Origin: Phoronis australis
Lineage: Eukaryota > Phoronida > Phoronidae
DNA: 64,000 nucleotides
Assembly: GCA_002633005.1 (NCBI GenBank)
Contig: NMRA01000107.1
Coordinates: forward strand, 38,190-102,189
Direction of reading: 5' to 3'
The position numbers were made by a program, and so were the translations under genes. Below are positions 37,001 to 49,000 of this stretch, piece by piece. Below the pieces are notes generated by a model that was not told where the DNA came from, did not search any database, and was given only the letters and a program-made list of their open reading frames with translations. Every line of letters begins with the position of its first letter. Within the stretch, counting starts at the first letter, position 1.

Positions 37001-40000
37001 TAAAGGTTCAACAGTTTACTACATGCCTTGTTTGTTTCTTTTGTTGTAGTTTTCCAATTTTCGTCACCTGGAGAATGAAAAGGCTCGATTTGTAACGGCT
37101 GTTTTAGATTTCATGGATTAAAGTGTCAAAAGTGACATATACTACTACTGTGGTGAGTGGCTATTCAGTTGCCATCTCTCACCAGTCATTCATACTTAGT
37201 AATTGTGGTACTACTGTGTGTCCAACTAGGTTTGTATTGCCCCCTGTTGAGGGCTTATTTCAATGTGTCACTGCTATTTTGGAAATTGACTTACTATCGA
37301 ATTTTTCAGATTGGTCAGACTTTCACTGAAGACCTTCACAAAATAGCCAGCCTCATCAGCAAGATAGTAAGTGACTGTATGCTTTGTATAACCATGTGTT
37401 GAGAGCTCTCTCTTCATTAGTGCTTTATGGTAATAACGTCGTGTTAACTTGCCTTCTGTAATTTAATCGTATGAGCACAGCTCCAGAAATCACTTTGGCA
37501 TTACATCCAGGTTCTCAATCACTCCGTTCCATACATTCACTAGTAAGACGGAGCTCAGAGAAGTAGGAGACACCTTAGTTTGTGCAATGCTCGATTGTCA
37601 GCCAGTAAACCCAGGATTCCAACCTGGTCTTCCAAAGGGGAGTCTGGAGCTCAAACCACTGAGTCACACTGTCTTGTGTCAGAAATGAACTTTTGACTAG
37701 ACAACTTATCTTTATAAAACTGGTATCAACTTGAGTTGATGTGATTTCTGAGCTTTGGAAAGTTTGTTATTGCTTGAGGACATGCTTGACATCAGTTTTA
37801 ATTCTCTGTTCATCATTTGGCATGCATTATTCTATACTTTTCATCCTATTCAATTAAAGCTTATAGTGCTCATTTAACAGTGTAACAAGCAAGTGCTCTA
37901 CACAGGCAATTATGATTGTTAGCAATTTATTTTAAATATTTTTATTATGTGCCCATATGTATCTATGTGGTCGCATACTGTCTTCATCCTGTCTGGGTGT
38001 CGCATTGTCCTGGTGTCTGCTCGATATCTCGAAAACCACTACTAAGATCTGGCGAAACTTGACAAAAGGTTGTAGAGCAACACTACAGCTTTGCATTACA
38101 CTTCAGTTTGCCTTGCTCCCCAGGGCCAAAAGGTCGGCACTTTTCAGTGTTTTTGTGGAGGAGCATTTCTGGATGATATCTAGAAAACCAATGAAACTTG
38201 ACATAGACTGAGGTATATGAAGCCAGTGTGCCGGCACTAATCGATTTTTTGGAGAGAACCAATGAACAGATGTAGGTATGTGATGGCAATGGGCCTGCAT
38301 CAGTCAGTTTTTGGGTGAGTCCAACTGCTACAGCACCCCCTAGTGGACATTTCAGTCTGAATGTTTTTGGGAGAGTGTTTCCAGATAGTATCTAGAGAAC
38401 CAGTGGACAGGTTTTAAAACTTAGCACTGAGGTATGTGATGGCTATGCGCCGGTGCGAATTGATTTTTAAGCAAATTGGAGTACTGCAGCCCCTTCTAGT
38501 AACCATTTTGTCCCAATTGACCTGTTGTCCAGTTGTCTGTTGGATATTTCAAAAACCCTGATTGTGTTTTGATGAAATCTGTACAAGGGTGGTCATATTG
38601 GTGTCAACCATGGACTTTTTCTGTGTTTTTGGGGAAAAGCATTTCTAGATGATATCTGCATAACTGATGGACAAATTCCAATGAAACTTGTCTGAGTGGT
38701 ATATGACAGTAATGTGCCCGCATTGTGTTTCAAAAACGTAGATTTTTAAAACTTCTAGATTTGATGTAAATTAATGGTGCGACATCATCGCTTTTTGTCA
38801 ATTCTGACTGTTGCAGCTCCCCCTTGTGGTCAAATGGTATTACTGTACCTTTCATGAACCTGATCAACACCCCCAGAGACATGCCATTTGCGGTGCATTA
38901 TGGGCACTCATCAACACTTTGCATTGCTCTTGTATGAACTTTTCATCAGACTGACTGAAAGTATTAAAATTTGCTCATTTCCTGTAAACATGATATTGGT
39001 CAAAGTTTTGATTTTTTGATATTATCTAGACTTAACAATCTCTTGTTCTAGGTAGACTTTGAGGAATGCATCGTCCAGAATCGTTTTGTTGTGAAACCCG
39101 GTGTTGACCCTGAGCTGGATGACAGTACGTTTCATTTGTCCATCCCAAAAGTTTCAGAATGGTCAAGTGGAAAGATTCATTTCCAAGTAATACGAAACTA
39201 TAAACTTGAGTAATCCTTATTGGCTAGATTAATCAAGCTAAAAGATGCAAGTAAAATCAAACCACTTTTGAGAAAAAATGATTGTCAAAACTAACCTTTA
39301 TTCGTTTTTCAAGGTCATCTAAAGTTGTTGTGTATGCCCACAATTTTTCAGAACATTGCCTGTAGGTAGCCATGGTAACAGAACTTGAACATAGCAAATC
39401 AATAATTTCATGCTAAATATGATTTACGAAAAAAGTGAGTAAATATAATTTCACGTGTCCCCCATATTGTGTCTTAAGTCGGTGAGATTTTACCAATTTA
39501 AGATACAATAATTTTTACTCCAATCAAGATAAAAAGTACTCAACATTAATCAAGCATGGTCTGTACTGTTCATCCTCTTTGGGCCAAGGTTCCACACTAG
39601 GCTGGATTACCCTTTCCATCAATGTGTCAGATGTCTTTATTTTAATGCGCCACACGTTCTACAACAGGCCATGGGATGTGCTTATTGTGATCACCTTAAG
39701 ACAGGTCACGGGATATGCTTATTGTGATTACCAGTCAACAGGCCACGCGATATGCTTATTTTGATTACCAATCAACAGGCCATGGGATATGCTTATTGTG
39801 ATCACCAGTCAACAGGCCATGCGATATGCTTATTTTGATTACCAATCAACAGGCCATGGGATATGCTTATTTTGATCACCAGTCAACAGACTATGTTTAT
39901 TTTGATCACCGTACGGTTATTTTGATCACCTGAGTCGGTATGAAAATGAATCTTGCTTGGTAACTGAATTCGCTAAAGATGGTCAGCTATAATAATGATA

Positions 40001-43000
40001 TGATACTATTACCAACAATCTTACTCGCGCTTGCACAGCAATGATTGAAAATGATAGTTGCCTGGTTAATCTGTATCTTGGCTTATCATATTTTGTTTAC
40101 CCATAAGGCATGCACTAATTACCTTTTGATTGACCTGGATTTTGGCCTATCATATTCAGTCTGTTTACCTGTAAGTGCCCTGTCTAATTAATCTGTACCT
40201 TGGCATATCACATTCTGTCTACCTGTAAATGCACTGTTATTACCTTCTGCTTAATCATTCTGTATCTTGGCCTACTCTCATTTTGCACCTACTTTCAGAG
40301 AAGCGCACTTACAATGGTCTACCTGACTTTATGACAAAGGTGGCCAAGGAAGAACTGAATCACCTTGGCGATGAGATCAAAGAATGTAATATCTGTTATG
40401 TGCCTCAGGTGAGGAAGCATTGGAGGTAACACTGTTGACACAAGGTCACAGAGGGTGGAGGGGGTTATCTCACTACGGGTATGATTGTATCTAGGATTGT
40501 AAGTTGGGTAGTGATAGCGGTAGATTTTACAACGGTTCTTATTGAGTGGGGAATTTTGTGTTAAAAATCAGGTTTTGAATATAGATCCCGTTCTGGAACT
40601 GAGGTATGCATTCTAAAAGATGCTACTTAACCCAGATACGTGCTCTCAAAGGAGAAAGTTAACTGTTAGACACTGAATTACTAATGCTGAAAATATAATT
40701 GTAGTGTGGAATAATTTTTTTTTTGATATTCCAGCCATTGCAGAATGGCATGGTTCCTTCTGTTGGGTAAATGAAATAACCTGATACCCGAAGTTGCCCC
40801 CCCCCATCTTGAGCTTATTGGACATTACCATGGTTGAATGTTATTCTTGTGCTGCTGAGTTGAATTACTGAGAAATTTGGTATACCTGGCTTTGTCAAAT
40901 ATTAAATGAGATTTTTCTGGGAACATGCTACACGCAAACTATCAAGAAAACATGTATATGTTTTGTTTCCAGCTTGGCTACCTGCTGTCTGTTCAGAAAC
41001 TTGACAGAATGAAAGCCAGCGAAGATTATCATATGGATGGGTTAGACTTTGTGGTATGTACTCAACGTGACCTGGTGTATTTAACTTCCTTTTGGCCGAA
41101 GGGTTTATACATGCCAGTGTTCGTTTGTTAATTGATTAATTACAATTATGCAATACATAATGTGTTACCTGTATTTTTTGCTCGATATGACATTGTCAAA
41201 ACTGCATGTTATTTTTCTTTTGTTTTGCTCTCTGAAAAAAAGCTGTTCACTCTTCGGTCTTGCAAATTTCCTCACTGTAATGGAATTTATTCTGTACTTT
41301 GATAAATATGGAGCATTTGTTTGTTAAAAATTGAGTCATTTCAGATGCAGAATATTCTTCAATTCTTGGTGTCATAGCAAGGAGTCCAGTTGTACAGAAT
41401 TCATACACACGTTTCTTGATTTCTTTTTAAACATTATTTTGGTGTGTAGTAAAGTTTTTAAACTTTACTACACACCAAAATAATGTTAAAACAACTTGTT
41501 TTTGATCAGTTTGCTGTGTAGTGAGTATTATTATCTATTTTGAACTGGTGTATTTTAATTCCATTGATTGCAGTGACATAATTACCAGGGTTGTAAAGTT
41601 CCCTCATTAGGCGCAACCAAAATGCTCCGGGCATAACAAAATGGCACACCAGTAGTCCCCCGTTGATGGAGTTGCAGATCCGCAGTCTGGAATCAAGAGA
41701 ATTCCTCTGACTGAGTAATTTTGGAATGTGTAGTTCGCATTAAATATCAGTACGATGAACATTAAATTGTTGACACGTGCTCAAACTAGTGTACCAATGT
41801 GTTAAGTTGTGTGTTTCAGTTTGATTCCAATAACATGGTGTACTACAAGAATAAGAGCACCAGACGTGAGTATTGGCAAACAGTCACACAACTGAGCAAG
41901 TTTAACAAAACTCATAAACTCATTGATGTGATCAATTACTTGTAATCTGTATTGACAGTAAGAGTTTAGCGTTAAGCTGAGAATTAAGAATGATAACCCG
42001 TTGCACAACATACTAGTGACTCAGGCCAAGTCCAATAATAGTTGTGTCATAAACAGATTGTTTTTCATAGACTAGATTTAATCAGTAATTGAGTACTGTG
42101 TGTAGTCGTAGTACTGAAAACTGTGTGCAATATACATTACAATCGCAGCATGGTGCTGGTGGTAACATGGAACTCGAAACTTATGTATTTAACAATGTGA
42201 CTAATGACAGTATCTTTACAGATTTGGATCAGTTGCTTGGAGACACTCACTGTGACATTGCAGGTATGGGTCTCATGTCTATTGCCTGGGAAACAAATTC
42301 TCTTTAAAATAATTGTGTAAAAAGTGTGCAGAGCTTTTAACATAGATGAACAAGGTACAAACATATTGCTTCAGGGCATACAGAGAGCACCCTCGAAATG
42401 AATATCTGTCAATGTCTCCACTCAGGTTGGTGGATTATATCTCCTAAGACTACTTTGAAGTGACTAACCCTGGAATACTGCTGACCTTTTATGCACCGAC
42501 ATGAATTATTTATTATGCTGTCGTCCCTGGCCATTTGTCCGGCGTCTGCTATTGTATCTCCAAATAAAAACCCTGGAAAGGAGGTCTGTGAAATTTTGAA
42601 GGCATGTTCCTATCATAGATGGAACAGCATTAGCGAATTTTCAGTTAGATCGGATTACTGGTCTGTACCCTATTAGCAATTTTTTCAGATGACCGTTGTT
42701 ACTGTTTTGGAGTCTGTTTTTTGTCATCTGCCTTTCTAATGGCCAAACCGTATTAAGGATGATTATGAAAATTGGTCATGTGTTCATTTTGGGAAGCTGG
42801 CGACTGGCAATGATGTTCGGATTGCAGTTTTCTTTTTTTGCATCCACGGCTGTATATAATGCACTTCTTGCGGGAACTTTGTTAAATTTGGCAAGTGTAT
42901 TTCTATCAAATAGACAATGCTATCCATAAAACTGTGGGTTGAGCCAATGTGGTGTTTAGGTTTGGTATTTTGGCATCCTCCTCTCTTCCTGCCAAACTGT

Positions 43001-46000
43001 TTGAAGAAATCGTGATGAAAGTTTGAGGTCCGTATTCCTATTGTCAAGAGCATACCTGACAATTTTTATATGAATCTTAATACTGCTATGCGCCTTGTGA
43101 CAGTCTTATTTTTTGTGCCTGTCTCAATATCTACGAAGCTTGTTGAAAGATCGTTACATGAAATTTGGAGGTTTTGTTCCAATTGATGACAGCATGGCTG
43201 ACAATTTTCAGACCTATCAAACCTACCGCATTACCCGCTAGTGGCACATTTATTTTTTGGTTCGATATCTACCAAGGATTTATATGTTATTGACTAAGTT
43301 TGTTCTTGTTACCTAGAACATTGCTTATGTTGACCTTTGCAGGACTATCAGTGCTTCAAATTTTCATTATTTCTCCTACTTTTTGGAGACATTCCTGTCG
43401 TTCCTATCTTGTCCTACTTTTTCTCTCAAATTCCTGCTTTTCCAACTTGTTTGACAACATTTGTCAATGAGTAAGTTCCTCAAATCTAATGAAATGACGT
43501 ATAGTTCACAGAACTAAAATAAAATGCAAAATAAAATCCAAATCTGTGAATCCAGCCAAATACCTGCAAAATCATAGAACGTAACTCCATTGAAAGCAGA
43601 AAACATTTAGAATTTGATTTTTGATTTTATACCAATCTACCACTAATTAGGTTATCTTACAAATTTTTAATAAAATTAAGGAAAAAGAGAATTCAGAGGT
43701 GTATGCTTTTTGGCATAATTTTTCATTTAACTTGCTTAGTTGATGCCTTGAATGACTGGTTTGGGGATGGAATCCATATTCTATTATCACCAGTGAACTT
43801 TTTGAAACATATTTTGTAAGTTGTATAAACTGGTTTATAATTTGCATCAGATATTTTTAGGTTATGAGTATAATGAACTATCCCATTAAAAGAAATCGTG
43901 GTGTGTAATTTAGAAAATAAGGCCACAATTTTTAGTACTCATTATAGACGAACAGTGAAATCTTACATTTTTTGGATGACCATTGATACCTATGTCCTCT
44001 GGCTAAAGTGCAGTGTGGTAACCTCCGTTGTGAGGTGCAGATGTTGATTTGATAGCTATAGAATATAACTATTCATTGGTGCCACCTATAGGTCAGACAT
44101 CACTTTTTGTAATTTGACCAATTGCAGGCTGTAGAAACCATAAACCACTGACTAAGCGAACAGACAAGTACGGTTATGTCAAAGAAGTTAAAAACACACC
44201 AATACAATAAGAGATGAAGAAAACGGAGAAAGCATCAGTGGTCGTATAAATGAAAACAAAATGTAGACTGATCCCTCGGCCATATCAGAGCAATGTTGTC
44301 TTCAATCTCAGGCAACATTGAGTGCTCGTATGACCTAATACCACCTTGCATAGTGGTCATTATGTAACCAATACGTTTTAGCAAGGTACTGAGCTTTTGA
44401 AAAATGAAAAAATGGCACTTTCATCAATTGTCTCAGTTCAGATTTCAAGACATTTTTGTTACCATGAATCAGCATTTGTTTTAAATTTTCTTAAAGTGAA
44501 ATGTTCTAAACACATTGAGTGATATGATAAAGCTTATATTGAGTGCCTTGTATTCCTCAGACAATGAGCTGTTGATCATGCATGGTCTACAGAACACAAT
44601 CCTGGAGCATTCTCAAGTGTTGCTGGATGTTATGGAGTATGCGGCTCAGCTGGACTGGTAACTAACACTCTTGGTCTTACTATTAGTGTGCTAACATCTC
44701 ACGGATTTCAAACAATAAATATATGATAGAATCGTCTTTTTGTGATGTGGATGTCCACAAGAATCGTGTGATGGTAGTGGCTTTGCTGTGCTGTTGTATC
44801 TTATGCTACTTGTATTTGAATGTGTAAACAAGGAGAATTTGTCTGTTTACTGTGCCCTGCTGTTGTTTCCTAAGTCCATAAAATTTATTAAAGTCAAGTA
44901 CTTCTTCAGTCCTTTCCTATGTTGAATGCGATTTAGATTTTGGTTATTTTGTATTAAAGGGAACAAATAGTTTTAACTCTAACCATGGGATGTGGATTGA
45001 TAAAACATAGCAAGGATCAGGTTAGTGGGATCAGCAGTACATTTAGCATATCCAGAAGATATATCTGGTTAGTTGCCAGAAGTACAACATTACTGGTTGT
45101 CATGGATACCTTTTGGTATCTTGTATGATAATTTCAAGTAGCACAGTCTTTTCAATTTCCCTGCATTGAATGTGTTGAAAAGTTGTCCGAGTAATTGTTA
45201 AGTCTTTTGTCTGCACTCTATGCTCATTCTGTCTTGTTGTTTTAGCCTGATATCACTAGCTATATGTGCTAAGGAGTTCAACTATGTGCGACCTCAACTG
45301 ACGGAGGAGAGTGTTCTGCACATTACAGGTGGAAGGTGAATAACATCTCATGGTATTACTAGTCGTCTGCTTCTAAAACTTAACTTCGCTTCCCTTCAAC
45401 GGGATCGTGATGTTTTTGAAAGTCTTATTGGCTCTTTTAGTTTCATTCTTTCATTCATCTGTCATTGCAAACAGTGTCTTTATTGATATTGAAGTATCAA
45501 TTTTGTTAATTAGATCACATGGAGTCTCAAATGTAACTTGGCGTACAAATGAAATTTAAAAGTTGTTATAGTTGTATCCACAATGACCTTGATTGCAGAC
45601 TCTGGTGTTAAATTCAACTTGAAGTCTGTGTTCACATTTTAACCAGCAACTTATTACAAGTGACAGATCTGATCCCTCATTGCAGACATGCCCTTCAGGA
45701 GCTGTGTATCTCACCTTTCGTGCCTAACCACACCCACAGTGGCGGAGATACCAGCAAGATAAAAGTACTCACCGGACCCAATGCCTCAGGCAAGAGTGTC
45801 TACCTGAAACAGGTGTGAGCATGCAAGTCACTATAGCAGTGGCTTTATTATTCTTTGGCGTGTGTAAATACTCACACTTTAAGTATATTTCAGAAATACA
45901 ACGACAGTTGCTATGTGGGGCTTTTCAAATTCTTGTAACTATACTTAGTTTCTTTCTCTCTATCTGTTAGGTTGCTCTGATTGTTTGTCTGGCTCAGATT

Positions 46001-49000
46001 GGAAGTTTTGTACCAGCTGAGTGTGCTGTCGTTGGGCTCGTGGACCGCATCTTTACACGTGTGCGCACTATGGAGAGTGTGTCGGTGGGGCTGTCAACAT
46101 TTATGATTGATCTGAATCAGGTATATTGAAGTTGGCCACTCACATTAATGTTGAAATAGGTCTTTGGTGTTGATGTCTCTTTGACTTTAGCAGATTAGCT
46201 GAATTCTTATGTCCTTCAATACCTGTTTTCTGATTTAGAGGTGATGGGGTAATTAATGGACAGAGTTCTACGAGTGTCATTTGTCTGGATTTAATTCAGT
46301 GGGATATTTCCCATCGTTTTTTTACAAAATCTTAGCGATCATCATGCCATTACATTGCCACTGTTGTGCGGTGCGATATACAAACATTGCAATACATATT
46401 TATAATACGTGTAATAAGTAATGTCAAATTGGCGTTTATGCTGCTAGTGAAACTCCACAAATTTTCCATACAATGGATTTCTTAACTACAGACCAAGGCT
46501 GAGTTCCATTGACAAAAGAATCTCGCGAAGGAAGCTAGTGTGATCATGTGCTTCCATTGTTACACATGGCGAAACTTAACAGTCTTGTGTTATATTGTGT
46601 TCTCGGGAGATTCTCGTGTCTACGGAACACGCGCCAGGCTTGCTGCAATATCAAGTTTATTCACAATGAACTAACACGACTTCAACTCTTAAAGTGGCAG
46701 TAAACCCAAGTTCAGTCATAGAATTTAATATTGATTTAGACCACTTATCGGGGCTATAAAGTTGCTTTCAACTTGTTCTTTACTCGCGTGAGGAGAGATT
46801 TTTGGTCTACCAAGAACTGACAGTTTGTCATTCCTCCTAACCATGTTCAGTGAATGACAAGTCAACTGGTAGAGCATAGTCAATAATGGACTATGAAAAA
46901 AGGGATATAAACTTTATGATTGTAAGTGTTTTTGATAAAAAACAGTTTTTTGTGATGAAAGGTGAATTTGTAGGCTCTTTAAAATGTAATACATCAGACA
47001 AGTAATTATCAATCTTAATTAAGTCACGTAACACTTAGACTAGTCATGTGATAGAAATTCATCATACTCGAGAAATGTATTGAACAGTGAATGTGCATAG
47101 CTCAAACGTTATTTTTGTGACAGAAACCTTGAAACTTGCTAGGTGGTGTGTGACGACACATTCTGTGAAACATAATTTCATGTTCTATCTTCAAACATTG
47201 TAACAATACTTAAAACCACAGCTAGTGTCTTTCAGGAATTTTTACGGACCAGTCGGCAGCTCAGTCATGATTGGCAAAAAGTTTCCTTCACTAGCTTTCC
47301 ATTTTGAATCCATAGAAGACATTTTGACACCTAGCCTTGCCTGGACCAGGAGGTGCAACCTACGGCTATGTGGTATTTGTCTGAAACACACTTTGGAAGA
47401 ATTAGTTGAGCTGACACTCTCTGGGCTTGTAGCTCCTTTCACACTGAATTTCATGCCTGAGAACATTGACGCCATGGTGAAGGTTGTCATCATATAAACA
47501 AACAGGACTGTTTCACCTGCAGACATGATGTCATATTTATTGGATACTCAGCTCGTAAAAAATTTTGCCTGATCTCTGAGCTGACTAGTAGACTTCATTA
47601 AATGAGATCGACAGTTTCTTGCTCAGGCCATAAACACTAGATGTGGAATCACATTTATGGAAGGCACTTAGGGACAGGCTGTTGTTGGTGTTTAATTGGT
47701 ACGGTGACCAACCAAGCAGCAAAGACTGTGGATTCTTGGCTGTTGTACCAGTCTGCTGTTTACAGTTTGGCTACAAAACTATCACTCTCAAAGATCAAAT
47801 GTGACAGTCATTTTCAAGATCAAGCATATTACGTTTTTTTGAACCAAGGAACCATAAAAATGTGACATTGACTGTATGGATCAACCCCAGTTTGTTTATA
47901 CAATGACATCCCTCAATTCTCAGATATTACAAATACTGTCAGTGTTAAAGCTGCTACAGTTCAGCCTCATTGTATTTGCTCCTATGTCAACTTCAGTCAA
48001 ATACCGTAGCCTTATATTGAACCATCGCTCTAGACCTAGGAATGGTTAGGTGTTGAAATGCTGTGGACTGAGGCTGCAAAGTTATTACTGGCAACTTTGG
48101 GCTAATCATGACCAACCTGCAACCTGTTCCTCACAAATTCCTGGAAGTTCTCTGTTGTGGGTGCAAGTCTAGCTGCAGCACCATATGCTGCTCCTACAGG
48201 TAGTGTGACTATAGTGTGACTCGTTATACTGCTTGCTCTGAGTGAAGTAGTGTATTTGTTAGTACTGCAAATTACATTGATTATGAACTTGGTGAGGATA
48301 CTTAATCATGTTGGGGTGAATATACCACTTATTGTTGCAGTGCTTAAACAATCATGATTTATAAAATAAAGATTCATCGTATATGTCACATTTTTGTCAC
48401 AGTACTTAATACCAAGTTCCATGGTGTCTGTATGCCTTAACTGTTCAATAAACTTTATTGAGTAGGATGAATATCCAATACATGACTGTTGTTAATGTGT
48501 TTCAATACAAATATTGAGCTAATCAAGCTTGATAACTAATTCATAAAATCAGATAAAAAGTTGCTTGATGAAACCTGACATGACTTCATGCAGGTTAACA
48601 ATTACCTGAAATCAATTTTCAAAAATAAAAAGAGATTAGTAACTTGTAAATCTACTTTTTGTCACAAAAACTATCTTTTGATTTGACCCTTGCTCTTATG
48701 AAATTGGCCCCAAATTGTTCCTCAGTGATATATGTTTCTTTCGACCAAAGCTGGGATAGCGTTGGTCTTTGGATGGGTCCAAACGCTGCTATGCATCCTA
48801 GTGGTAGTTTAAATTATTTTCTTCTTGAGCTTTTAATCAGTATCTATTAAGTTCGGTAGCTGATCTGACATGAAATTTAAATGTTTTACTTTGGAAGAGA
48901 GTACGACAGTGATTTTTGGACAAATCCGATTGCTGGCCCAAAAAATTGGGGGTTATACCGGGTATAACCCCCAATTTTTTGTATCGGCCTCAATGTCTAC

